The notes under the pieces are model-generated. The model was given only the letters and a program-made list of their open reading frames with translations, was not told the origin of the DNA and did not search any database. This document shows, one piece after another, positions 53,113 to 62,500 of a stretch of 64,000 nucleotides of DNA. The stretch is from Cacconaster sp045617505 (GTDB lineage: Bacteria > Bacteroidota > Bacteroidia > Bacteroidales > UBA932), in the NCBI GenBank assembly GCA_045617505.1, contig JAZLIS010000107.1, positions 9,698-73,697 on the forward strand. Reading direction: 5' to 3'. The position numbers and the translations under genes were made by a program. Position 1 is the stretch's first letter, and the number at the start of each line of letters is the position of its first letter.

Positions 53113-53964
53113 TTAAGGTATTATCTTATCAACACTCAATATCAGCAGGCCTTCGGCTCCTATCGCCTTGAGCTGGCGGACTTTCTCCCATAGTTCATCC
53201 TCATTGACAACCGAATGGAGAGAGCACCACCCTTTGGCTGCAAGGGGCATTACTGTAGGGCTGCGCATTGCGGGGAGAATCCGGATTGCTTCGTCGATAG
53301 CATTGTCGGGCAGGTTCATCAGAATATATTTCTTGCCACGGCTCACCTTGACAGAATCTATGCGGAAAAGTATTTCGTTCAAACACTCCTGTTCATCTCC
53401 GCTGAGATCCCCTTCTGATATCAGGACAGCTTCGGAGAAGAAAACCTTCTCAACCTCAACCAAACCGTTGGAAACCAAGGTCCCCCCCGAAGAGACAATA
53501 TCGAAGATACAGTCCGCTATTCCCGCCGCAGGGGCAATCTCGACAGAACCGGTGATAATCTCGACAGAGGCCTTGACATTGTTTTCTCTGAGCCATTTGT
53601 CGAGGATGACAGGATATGACGTGGCTATTCTTTTTCCGTTGAACCATTGCGGTCCGGTGTATTTTTCACTTTTCGGCACTGCCAGACTGATCCGGCAGCC
53701 GCCGAATCCGAGCTTTTTCAAAACCTTTACGTCAAAGCCTTTCTCCACCACTTCATTGAGCCCCACGATTCCGAGCGATGCCATACCTGATGACACCACT
53801 TGCGGGATATCGTCATCGCGCATATAAAGTACTTCGATAGGGAAATTGGAAGCTTTTGAGAGAAATTTACGTCTGGATTCGTCCACCTTGATGCCTATTT
53901 CTGACAGCAGTTCCATACTCTGCTCATTCAGCCTGCCTTTCGATTGAATTGCTATTCTCAACAT
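53113..53964 (-). CDS. hisG: ATP phosphoribosyltransferase, long form
   Basis: 283 residues from MLRIAIQSKGRLNEQS; 13 upstream codons read into the gap after the ABC gene and are not needed. The C-terminal ACT-like regulatory domain (YILMNLPDNAIDEAIRILPAMRSPTVMPLA) marks the long form, which needs no HisZ and is feedback-inhibited by histidine. It commits ATP and PRPP to histidine. It opens the operon G-D-C-B-H-A-F-IE. No leader peptide with a His run or T-box is visible in the 31-base gap upstream. Confidence 0.96.
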   Translation of the reverse strand: MLRIAIQSKGRLNEQSMELLSEIGIKVDESRRKFLSKASNFPIEVLYMRDDDIPQVVSSGMASLGIVGLNEVVEKGFDVKVLKKLGFGGCRISLAVPKSEKYTGPQWFNGKRIATSYPVILDKWLRENNVKASVEIITGSVEIAPAAGIADCIFDIVSSGGTLVSNGLVEVEKVFFSEAVLISEGDLSGDEQECLNEILFRIDSVKVSRGKKYILMNLPDNAIDEAIRILPAMRSPTVMPLAAKGWCSLHSVVNEDELWEKVRQLKAIGAEGLLILSVDKIIP

Positions 53965-53995
53965 ATCTTTTAAATTTATACTATCCTGATTCCGA

Positions 53996-55816
53996 TCATT
54001 CAAAACCCTGCAGTCTGCACAGATGGGAATAGAGCCCCTCTCTTGCTACAAGGCTCTCGTGAGTCCCCTCTTCCTGAATGGAGCCGTCCTTAAGAACTAT
54101 TATATTGTCCGCGTGTTTGATTGTGGAGAGGCGGTGGGCAACGATGACACACGTCCTGTTGCGCATAAGTGCGGCCAGAGCCTCCTGGACCAGATGTTCG
54201 CTCTCCGTGTCAAGGGACGAGGTAGCCTCGTCCAGAATCAGAATCGGCGGATTCTTGAGGACAGCGCGCGCTATCGCTATCCGCTGCCGCTGACCACCGG
54301 AAAGCTTCATCCCCCGGTCACCGATATTGGTCCTGTAACCCTGGGGAAGTTCGGATATGAATCCGTCGGCATTTGCAGTTCTGGCAGCCGCAATAACCTG
54401 CTCTTCAGAGATATCCTCCCGTCCGAAAGCAATGTTGGCGAAAACGGTGTCATTGAAGAGAATCGTCTCCTGCCCCACTATGCCCATCAGCGAAACAAGG
54501 TCCGAAAGTTTCATTTCACGGATATCCCTCCCGTCCAATGTCACGGAACCTGAATCGACGTCACGGAACCTCGGAATCAGATCCGCTATCGTGGATTTGC
54601 CCGCACCTGAAGGGCCCACAATAGCTATGGTCTTACCTTTGGGCACAGAGAAACTTATATGCCTGAGCACAGGGCCGTTTCCGTACGAGAAATTTACATC
54701 GTTGAATCTCAGTTCCTTCTCAAAAGAGGTCACCCTCTCCGATCCGTCCTCAATCTCCGGTCTGGCATCAAGTATGGCGAATATCCTCTCTCCGGAAGCA
54801 AGTCCTTTCTGGATACCGGCGTATGAGTTTGCAATTGCCTTGGCCGGTTCCAGCACCTTCCAATAGAACATTATATAGACGATGAACTGCTGCCAACCCA
54901 TCCCGAGCTGCCCGTGGATATTGAGCCATCCGCCATAAAAAAGCACCACCGCGGCTATCGTGATTCCGAGAAACTCCGATGTCGGGGAAGCCATTTCCTG
55001 CCTGTTGGACACCTTCCTGACAACTTTCCTGTGGTTTTCATTCACCTCCTCGAACCGGGAGGAGATGTAGCCACCGGCACCGAAAGCCTTGATTACGCGA
55101 AGTCCGCTCACCGCCTCCTCGAAATGACTCACAATCGACCCCATAAGGTCCTGAGCCTCCTTGCTGCCGGAACGCATACGACGGGTGAGTCTAGTCACGA
55201 AGATGGCACATACGGGAAGTGCCACGAGGCTCACCGCGGTAAGACGCGGCGACATATAGAAAAGCATCGCAAGAAAGCCCAACACCAGCAATGGCTCCCT
55301 CATGACAATATGGAAACTGCCGGCCACACTGTTCTGGACCTCATTTACGTCATTGGATATACTGGAGAGGAGGTCACCTTTCCGTCTGTCACTGAAATAT
55401 CCTATATCAAGTCCGCTCATCTTCCTGAAGAGGTCAGCCCTGATATTTTTCATAAGGCGGGTCTTCATACCAACCAGAATCCTGCCGGAAAGGTAGCGGC
55501 AGAGGTTACAGACGAAGCAGGAAACGACTATTGCGGCACAGACAAAGAGAAGGGCCCACACCATCCCACGATGCAGGGCCACGGAAGAGAGGGCATACCC
55601 GAACAGTGCCGAGAAATAGTCCACGCTGAACTCGAAATCCGGCAGAACCCTTTCCGCCGCTACTCCTCCGTTGTCGAACAACACTGTCAGCAGAGGTCCG
55701 AGCAAGGCATAGTTGATGATGCCGAAGAGAAGGGAAAGAAGAGACAAAATGAGATACGGAGGCCAGTATCTGGAGTACGGCCTGCCGTAAGACAATATCC
55801 TTCTGAAAGTCTTCAT
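53996..55816 (-). CDS. MsbA-like ABC exporter, fused permease and ATPase
   Basis: 606 residues from MKTFRRIL. The longer frame opens at a TTG inside the -7 box (55826-55833) and is rejected. Six membrane segments occupy about 1-320; the ATPase has Walker A VGPSGAGKST, signature LSGGQRQRIAIARA, Walker B ILILDEATSSLD and the switch His in IVAHRLSTI. Such half-transporters dimerize and export lipids, peptides or drugs; lipid A-core flipping by an MsbA orthologue is one option but not shown. It precedes hisG by 31 bases and may be cotranscribed. Confidence 0.92.
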   Translation of the reverse strand: MKTFRRILSYGRPYSRYWPPYLILSLLSLLFGIINYALLGPLLTVLFDNGGVAAERVLPDFEFSVDYFSALFGYALSSVALHRGMVWALLFVCAAIVVSCFVCNLCRYLSGRILVGMKTRLMKNIRADLFRKMSGLDIGYFSDRRKGDLLSSISNDVNEVQNSVAGSFHIVMREPLLVLGFLAMLFYMSPRLTAVSLVALPVCAIFVTRLTRRMRSGSKEAQDLMGSIVSHFEEAVSGLRVIKAFGAGGYISSRFEEVNENHRKVVRKVSNRQEMASPTSEFLGITIAAVVLFYGGWLNIHGQLGMGWQQFIVYIMFYWKVLEPAKAIANSYAGIQKGLASGERIFAILDARPEIEDGSERVTSFEKELRFNDVNFSYGNGPVLRHISFSVPKGKTIAIVGPSGAGKSTIADLIPRFRDVDSGSVTLDGRDIREMKLSDLVSLMGIVGQETILFNDTVFANIAFGREDISEEQVIAAARTANADGFISELPQGYRTNIGDRGMKLSGGQRQRIAIARAVLKNPPILILDEATSSLDTESEHLVQEALAALMRNRTCVIVAHRLSTIKHADNIIVLKDGSIQEEGTHESLVAREGLYSHLCRLQGFE

Positions 55817-55825
55817 TGCAAAGGA

Positions 55826-55857
55826 CAAAATTAAAATCTGTTTTGCAATGTTCCAAA
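55826..55857 (-). promoter_or_regulatory. Promoter of the ABC exporter
   Basis: On the minus strand TTTG (55854-55857), a 20-base spacer and TAATTTTG (55826-55833) make a full match. The start near 55821 would leave only about five bases before the ATG at 55816, so the mRNA is nearly leaderless. Confidence 0.75.
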
Positions 55858-55899
55858 AAGATGGGGAGAAAAAGAAGCCCGTAGGGGCAGCTATTTATC

Positions 55900-57036
55900 T
55901 TATATGAAATAATTGTTTTTCAACCAATATTTGAAAAGCGGATCCTGAATTTCAGTCTGATTGGGGAATGATGTCGTTATCTCTTTTTTCTCCAGAGTTT
56001 TTCTTATGTTTTTGACGTTGGCGGCGGTGCCGACCTTGTAATTGTTTACCAATTCTGTCGAAGAAAATTTCGTCACGCCGTTACAAAGAGCCCGTAGAAA
56101 TTCGCTCTGAGTGGACGTGAGCGATTCAACCGTTTGTATGAATATCATGCTCAACTGGTCCAGAAGCCCGGAGAAAGCCATATCCACTGTCTCTTTCGTA
56201 CAAATGTTGTCAGTCCTGAACCAAGCGAGTTGGGCCAACTGCTGTACGTAATATGAATGGTTCTCCACAAGATTCACCAGATATTCGGCAGTGTCCGAGG
56301 ATATTGACTTTCCTGTTGAACGGAACCTGTCAGTTATGAAATTCACCCAGTTTTCCGTACTTATCTTCTTGAGATAGAACATATCGCCGAATTTGTACAG
56401 AGGCATCTTGGGATTGCCTGCCAGCTCGGTCATCATATTGAATTTGGAACCGAACAGGCAATAGGCCACTTTGTCGTGCCTTTGCCAGGCAGCTCTCAGC
56501 ATTCTCTGGAATGCAAGGGAATCATCGTATTCAGTTATTACCTGAAATTCGTCTATGCAGACAATAACTTTTTTCCCTTTTCTTTCAGCCAACTCCTGAG
56601 GCATATCGAGGATATTCGGGCAGTACTCTTTTGAATTGCCGTGCTCGAGAGATATTCTCAATTCAACAGGAAAAATGCTTTTGTTGCCGAGAAGAATTTC
56701 TGTTCGGATATTGGATGGCAACACTTCGGAAATGAACTGCCTCAGTTCGGAATGATTGTCAAAAGCACGGGCAACACTTTTGGCATATCCTTCAAGAAAT
56801 GCTTCCTGTGTCTTGAGGTTGAAGACATCAAGGGAGACGAAGATGTACTCATCACTTGCCTCCCGTAACATCTCAATGGCTTTGTTCACCATAGATGATT
56901 TGCCCCATCTTCTTGGAGAAATGATGGTGGTGTTTGTCAGAGCCCTGAAATTGCTGTTCAGATGTATTACATCCTCTACTCTGTCCGTATAGTTTTCACC
57001 TGTAACGATTCGTCCGTAGTTGAAAGGTATTTCCAT
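55900..57036 (-). CDS. AAA-superfamily ATP-binding protein of accessory type
   Basis: 378 residues from the second of two adjacent ATGs. IISPRRWGKSSMVNKAIEML is the P-loop, VIVCIDEFQVI the Walker B, and CLFGSKFNMM a sensor-1-like stretch. The C-terminal part (SEFLRALCNGVTKFSSTELVNNYKVGTAANVKNIRKTLEKKEI) looks like a winged helix. It fits the archaeal-ATPase-like (PF01637) group that is multicopy in Bacteroidales. Function unknown. Close to it are a MITE-like end (57042-57060) and a group II intron fragment, marking an accessory spot. Confidence 0.8.
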   Translation of the reverse strand: MEIPFNYGRIVTGENYTDRVEDVIHLNSNFRALTNTTIISPRRWGKSSMVNKAIEMLREASDEYIFVSLDVFNLKTQEAFLEGYAKSVARAFDNHSELRQFISEVLPSNIRTEILLGNKSIFPVELRISLEHGNSKEYCPNILDMPQELAERKGKKVIVCIDEFQVITEYDDSLAFQRMLRAAWQRHDKVAYCLFGSKFNMMTELAGNPKMPLYKFGDMFYLKKISTENWVNFITDRFRSTGKSISSDTAEYLVNLVENHSYYVQQLAQLAWFRTDNICTKETVDMAFSGLLDQLSMIFIQTVESLTSTQSEFLRALCNGVTKFSSTELVNNYKVGTAANVKNIRKTLEKKEITTSFPNQTEIQDPLFKYWLKNNYFI

Positions 57037-57041
57037 CACTT

Positions 57042-57060
57042 AGAAGCTGTTTTGAAATTT
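57042..57060. repeat. Sequence like the MITE end at 2856
   Basis: The bases read AGAAGCTGTTT, then TG, then AAATTT: the 17-bp terminal repeat of the element at 2856-3019 with a 2-base insertion. It lies in the leader of the AAA ATPase gene. No second inverted copy is seen nearby. Confidence 0.35.
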
Positions 57061-57134
57061 TTGGCTAAATTATTAAATGTTTTTATTTAATACAACTTTA
57101 TTTAATATGATTTTATTAAGGGATGCAAAATCGA

Positions 57135-57175
57135 GTAGGAGGAAAACGAAGTAGTTTTCTTCCTACTTTTGTTTT
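57135..57175 (+). terminator. Strong hairpin with T-rich tail
   Basis: A 13-bp stem with one mismatch (GTAGGAGGAAAAC and GTTTTCTTCCTAC, loop 6) is followed by TTTTGTTTT on the + strand. It lies at the 3' edge of the intron fragment. It may be a terminator, or part of the decayed intron. Confidence 0.45.
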
Positions 57176-57500
57176 CCGTTATCTCCATAAAAGTCTGCAC
57201 TCCTGCTTGCCTTTCGGCTCGCCTGCGAGGCCTCTCCAGTTATGGACGTACTCTTTCCATCTTATGTCTGCCCGATTTACCTTGGATGATTCGGATAGTT
57301 ATCGGACTTTGACTTCCTTTGCAGTCTTGTCCTCATCCGTAGGCCTTGTATCGGGTTTCTGTCCGTCAGACCAGATGTTTGCCGCCGGCTTCCTTCAGAT
57401 TCCACCTCGCGGCGGACACCCTTGCCCTTGGCTGTAACCTTCCCACTATCAGGGCGGTTTGGGGACTTTCACCCGTTAGAGTACGTTCGTGCTGGACGAA
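57160..57500 (-). ncRNA. Group II intron 5' fragment (domain I), no ORF or domain V
   Basis: Read on the minus strand, the region carries the group II domain I order: ACTCTAACGGGTGAAAGTCC, then CAAGGGTGTCC, GAGGTGGAATCTGAAGGAAG, GGTCTGACGGACAGAA, ATACAAGGC, AAAGTCCGATAA, CGGGCAGACATAAG, and AGAGGCCT with GCAGGCGAGCCGAAAGGCAAGC. These blocks recur in bacterial group II introns with an encoded reverse transcriptase. Here the reverse transcriptase, domain V and the 3' end are absent; after about 57160 the sequence changes. The 5' end lies directly past the stem-loop behind susD. Confidence 0.65.
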
Positions 57501-57502
57501 CA

Positions 57503-57532
57503 GAGGATTTCCCCTTTCTCGGGAAAATCCTC
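57503..57532 (-). terminator. Stem-loop downstream of susD
   Basis: GAGGATTT(T)CCC pairs with GGGGAAATCCTC around a short loop, 33 bases past the susD stop. The tail on the minus strand is TGTTCG, not a T run, because the intron fragment begins there. It is a likely former terminator. Confidence 0.5.
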
Positions 57533-57565
57533 TTCAAGAAAATTATTCAATGGATTGACGATTGG

Positions 57566-59569
57566 TTAATCCACTGTGAAAACATCCCAGCCATAAGACC
57601 AGATTGCCAGTTTTCCTTCAGCATTCCTGTTGCGGTAGATCATGCAGAACTCAGCTTCTCCGTCTTCTTCGTACCAAGCGCTCATCCTTTCGTCAGCGCT
57701 CTGATCAGAGTCGAACTCAGCTACATATATTGCTTCACCGGCAGCCGTAGTGTAACCTGTGTCAAACCTGGGCACCGTGATAATACCTTCTGCATCCATA
57801 GAGAACACCATTTCTGTCTCGTTGCCCCAAGGTGAGAACTTGTAGGTTCCCTCGTGATTGACATCTTTGTAAAGAGTCGTCTTTTGGGAGGCGCCGAAAA
57901 CGGATTTAGGATCTTCTCCCTGATTCACCTGAACACCGAATTCATAGGTACCGGTGCAAACGGCTTCCCACTTGGGAGGGAACACGATTGCGGGTTTGCA
58001 CTCCTCGTCTGAAAGAACTCCTTCCCAGTTGTCGGCAACGTCCCACCATACGCGGTTATTGACATCGTCAACTCCACCGGAGAGCTGCTTGACAGCCTCG
58101 ACATAATTGTCGTAGTTGTAGGCGATATCGCTGTCGGCATAGAAGCCGAGACGATAAGGATAGTGAGTCTTGCCATTGTTCTTGGCACCGGGGCCAACCG
58201 GCATATGAGGGATATCGAGACGTCTCCAGTCAGACCATGCCTCGACACCATGTGCAAGATAACCTGCAATCCAACGCTGGATAGCAATCTGCTCAAGTCC
58301 ATTTGCGGGATTATAGGCCACTGCCTCTGATTTTACATAATCGTCTGCGCCACTGGCTCCCCATGAAGCGAAAGACGCTTTGATACCAGCCTCATAGAGA
58401 GTCTTTGCATCAGCGGAAATCCATCCCCTGTATGCTGCTTCGGCCTCATCAAGGAGAATTTTTGCAGCCGGGATGATGGGAACGGTCGAGTTCTGCTGAG
58501 ACAGGCTCTGAGGGAAGCTGCAGCAGCAGGATGTCCATTCTGCAACGGCATTGTTGTCAACAAGACCGAAGGGCACGCCGTAGAATGAATCGTGAGAATC
58601 CCTGGGGAATATTTCAGGGTCACGGGTTCCGCGATAACCTTCGATGTCGAAATACTTGAACATACGGTTATCCTTGAATTTCTTCATCTGATCAACAATG
58701 AACTTGTTGGGAACAGGTGTCTTGGAGGCAGCTGAATAATCCTTGTTGCACCAATAGTAGAGCATACACCAGGTAAGGTCATCATAGGTGAATGTGAAGT
58801 CGTCTGAGGAGCTCTCCATCGCACCGTCAGCGTATGCCTTTGCGAAACGGCTCTTTCCTGTTTCAGGCGCCACGTCACAAAGTTTGATGGCAAGGCACAT
58901 ACGCAGGGAAGCGTTGAATTTCTTCCATTTTGCGATGTTTCCGTCATAGAGGATGTCCGCGCCGGAAAGGCTGCCGCCCTCATCAAACTGGGTGTATGCA
59001 GCGCAGAGCATTTCGTCGAGCTGCTTGTACACGCTTTCCTGTGAGTCATATTTAGGAGTCCAGTTGTCCTCTGTCTCACCCTTGAATGCCTCTGAAAGGA
59101 CAATGGGGCCGATGATATCGGTAAGAGACATATAGTAATAGGCGGAAAGGGTCTTCGCTGCGGCAATCTGGTTGGCTGCAGAGCCGAATTTGGCAACGCT
59201 GACAAGATCCTTGGTTTCGGGATCCTCGTTCAACTTGATTATAAGGTCAAGATTCTTGAGGGGATAAAGATAAATCTGCCTGATATCCGAATAGGTGATG
59301 GTATTTCCCAGAGGTCCGTACTGGTTGTTTTTGGACTCTGAAAGATATCCCGTCCACTCCTGCTGCCAGACATCGTATGCGTTTTCTGCATTGCCAAGCG
59401 AGAAATAGGGAACATATTTGCAGGCATAGGTGAACATATAGTCCGTGAATGCCGTCGAAGGTTTGTTGGGATTATAGTTGATGTCGCCGAAATCTCTGAG
59501 TTTATCACATCCCGAGAAGACTACGACTGCCGCTGCCATTGCAACGAGAATAGATTTGATATTCTTCAT
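57566..59569 (-). CDS. SusD/RagB-type nutrient-binding lipoprotein
   Basis: 667 residues with lipobox FSGC (Cys21). N-terminal features are DINYNPNKPS and FTDYMFTYACKY; TPR-like helices follow (AAAKTLSAYYYMSLTDIIGPIVLSEAF, KFNASLRMCLAIKLCD), then the family-typical AIQRWIAGYLAHGVEAWSDWRR near 420-445. Ordinary members end near 540; this one adds about 120 residues with beta-type strands (YEFGVQVNQGEDPKSVFG, YKFSPWGNETEMVFSMD, ending IWSYGWDVFTVD). It caps the SusC barrel and binds substrate at the surface. It starts 19 bases after susC. Confidence 0.92.
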   Translation of the reverse strand: MKNIKSILVAMAAAVVVFSGCDKLRDFGDINYNPNKPSTAFTDYMFTYACKYVPYFSLGNAENAYDVWQQEWTGYLSESKNNQYGPLGNTITYSDIRQIYLYPLKNLDLIIKLNEDPETKDLVSVAKFGSAANQIAAAKTLSAYYYMSLTDIIGPIVLSEAFKGETEDNWTPKYDSQESVYKQLDEMLCAAYTQFDEGGSLSGADILYDGNIAKWKKFNASLRMCLAIKLCDVAPETGKSRFAKAYADGAMESSSDDFTFTYDDLTWCMLYYWCNKDYSAASKTPVPNKFIVDQMKKFKDNRMFKYFDIEGYRGTRDPEIFPRDSHDSFYGVPFGLVDNNAVAEWTSCCCSFPQSLSQQNSTVPIIPAAKILLDEAEAAYRGWISADAKTLYEAGIKASFASWGASGADDYVKSEAVAYNPANGLEQIAIQRWIAGYLAHGVEAWSDWRRLDIPHMPVGPGAKNNGKTHYPYRLGFYADSDIAYNYDNYVEAVKQLSGGVDDVNNRVWWDVADNWEGVLSDEECKPAIVFPPKWEAVCTGTYEFGVQVNQGEDPKSVFGASQKTTLYKDVNHEGTYKFSPWGNETEMVFSMDAEGIITVPRFDTGYTTAAGEAIYVAEFDSDQSADERMSAWYEEDGEAEFCMIYRNRNAEGKLAIWSYGWDVFTVD

Positions 59570-59588
59570 AACTGTGATCTCCTTTTAA

Positions 59589-62500
59589 TTAGAATGTCAC
59601 GTTGATTGAAAGACCGAATGATCTGGTGGACAGAGCCTGACCACCTTCGAGATAGAAGTAGTCCGCACCGCTGATCTCAGAAGGATCGAGATTGGGGCAG
59701 GCTGAGTAGATGAGCCAAGGGTTGTTTGCAACAAATGCAAGACTTGCCTGACTGAGACCGATGCCGAGGCTGTTGAGGAATTTCTTGGAGAATTCGTATT
59801 TGAGGGAAACTTCACGGAGTTTCACGTAAGTACGGTCAAAAGCCCAAGAATCGTTGTCATAGTATGCCTCGTTGTGGTAGTAATTGTATGCATCCGCGAA
59901 ACCTGAAATAGGCTTCCCGTCGGCATCAACACCTTCGAGCCATACACCACCGCCGCAAGCGACAGGCTCACGTTCGTTGACTCCGTTCTTGTTGATCTTG
60001 GTAGTACTTGCGAGCAGACCGGAACCGGTTCCCCACATATTGGTCCAGGAGTAGAACTTTCCGCCGACCAGATAGTCAAGAGATGCGTTGAGAGTAAAAT
60101 TCTTGAAACGCAGGTTGGTTGACAGACCACCGGTGAACTTGGGCTGGACGTTTCCTACAACTTCCTCTTTGCCCCGTTCATAAACGGGTCTGACTTCACC
60201 CCACGCGTTGTTGCCTTTCTGAAGAATCATCTGACCATTATTATCGCGCTTCGCACGTGAACCGGAAGAAAGGACACCGATAGGCATACCTTCGATGGCT
60301 TTCAGATAGAATTCATCATAGAATTTCGTCCAGTAGATGGTGTATTGTTCGTCGGGGTTTTCAGGGTCGCAGAAATCCACAAGCATGTTGTTGTTCTTCG
60401 CCCAGTTGGCCGAGATATTCCAGGTCCAGTCCTTGGTGGCTACCGGAGTGCCTCCAAGCATAATTTCAATACCCTGGTTGCGGACAAGACCGGCATTCAC
60501 TATTTTCAAATTGTAACCGGACTGTGCAAGCGCGCTGGCCTCAATGATATTGTTCCTGGTGTTCTTGCGATAGATGTTGATATCTCCGTAAAAACGATTC
60601 TTGAACATCTTGAATTCAGTACCGATTTCGTATGAAGTGGAGATTGTCGGTTTGATGTTGGGATTGACCTGAGTTGTGGACTGAGCCATTGTCGGCATAT
60701 TATGAGTCTTCTTACCGATGGAATAGGTGGGATATACGTTGTATGCATTTATGGTAGAACCCACCTGTGCGAGAGAGCCTCTGATCTTCCAGAAATTGAG
60801 CCAGGGAGCATTTATGAGTTTGCTGGCCATGAAGGAGAGTGAACCTCCACCGTAGAGATATGCATTGTTGGCATTGGGAAGGCGGGAGTCTATGTCATAA
60901 CGGATTGAACCGTCGAGATAAATCAGGTCATCCCAGCCTATGGTGGCAGTACCGAAGAAAGAGCGTGTCTTGAAATGCTGCTCCTCGTTGCTTGCGCTGT
61001 AGGTACTGTTGGACGCCGCGAGATTGTAATAATCCATAATGCTCAATCCACCGTTGGTGTTCGAAGACATCTGCTTGTAGTTATAGGCTCTCTGCTCTGC
61101 GAATACGGCAGCCTCGACTGAAAGGCGGCTGTCTACAAACTGGTCGCTCCAGGTAATGTACTCTTGAAGTGTGAAGTCATTGGACTGGCTCTGGCTGGTC
61201 GCAAAACCGTCAGTCCAGTTTATGGAACCATAGCCGTACTTGTTTTCCGCCTGATATGCATTGATCAGGTTGTTCGCCTTCACACCCAACCTGATGTTGA
61301 GGGGAAGATTTGCATAGACGTCACCGGCAATCAGGTGATAGTTGTTGGTAGAGTACCTGTTGTAATTGAACTGAGTACCATAAGGGTTGTCGTGGAAGTT
61401 GGCCGTGAGGACATCAGGAGACTGAATATTCCACGTGTTCCAAGAGCCGTCCGGCTGGAGGTAGTCGAAGTAATCCTTGATGTTGACGTTGGTCTGGCCC
61501 CACTGGGTGAAGTCGCAGACCGTGTTACCGTCTGCAGAATAGCCTTCCGTAGCCGCGTTCTGGTTCTTGCGCAGACGATAGCGGTAGCTGACGTCGACGT
61601 TGAGCCACTTTGCGGGCTTGAAGGAGGAGTTGACGCTGAATGACCTGCGTACAGCCTCCGAATTGTAGATGACACCTTCGCGGTTGACATTGGTGAATGC
61701 CACGCGTACGCTGAAATCCTTTACAGACTTTGAGAATGCGACATTTGTGGTGTGCGTCCACGCATTGCGCGCTATGTCATTGAGGTTGAGCGCTGCCTGC
61801 CAAGGCTCGGCCTTGCCGAATTTGGGCGAGGTTTCGAACCATGAGATAGCGGGGCGTACCATAGTTTTGCCGTCATAGCGGGGACCCCAGTTCTCATCCA
61901 TATCATAGTCCATAGCATATGTGCCGTCACCAAGGTTGTAGTCTCTGAACAAGTGTTCGGCAGATGTGTAGTCATAAGTATCCGCGCCATTTTCATAAGC
62001 CTCTGCCGTAACGCTGGCCGCAGTGGAACCGCCACCATAAAGATTATTGAAATTCACGTGGTTATAAGGCATTTCGAGGCTTGTGGTGTGGGAGAACTCC
62101 AATGTGGTGCGTCCTTCCGCTGCCTTCTTTGTGGTTACGATGATTGCACCATTGGCACCACGAGAGCCATAAAGAGCTGTTGCAGAGGGACCTTTGAGTA
62201 CGTTGATGCTCTCCACATCCTCCATGTTGATGGCACTCGCCGAGGCGATGGTTCCATCAATGACGTAGATAGGAGCATTACCCTGAGCGTCAGAGTATGA
62301 GGTAGCACCGCGGAGCACAATATAACCTTCATCGAAGGTGGAACCTGCCTTGCCCCAGAATTGGGCACCGGCAATCTTACCTGCGAGAGAGTTGGCCATG
62401 TCTGAGGAGTGAGTCACGGTAATATCCTCCGAATTAAGCTTTTGAGCAGAATATCCTACTGCTTTCTGCTTGCGGGTGAGGCCCTGTGCCGTAACGACAA

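Larger units (their letters stand above)
57037..57565. other. Non-coding gap between AAA ATPase and susD
   Basis: 529 bases. It contains the MITE-like end, an AT-rich stretch (57061-57120) with a possible weak promoter for the ATPase, a hairpin at 57135-57166, the group II intron fragment (57160-57500) and the stem-loop after susD (57503-57532). An open frame on the + strand at 57123-57437 is antisense to the intron and is not a gene. Confidence 0.6.

Noticed and set aside
54914..55834. 306-codon open frame on the + strand
   Set aside because: Antisense to the ABC exporter; very rich in His, Gly and Glu, as antisense frames often are.
57123..57437. 104-codon open frame on the + strand
   Set aside because: It is the complement of group II intron domain I. 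Similar frames are known spurious predictions from intron sequence.
57160..57500. Possible cobalamin-type riboswitch, from the GGGTGAAAGTCC block
   Set aside because: The B12-box and the GGGAA/ACTG pattern of that riboswitch are missing, and the remaining blocks fit group II domain I instead.
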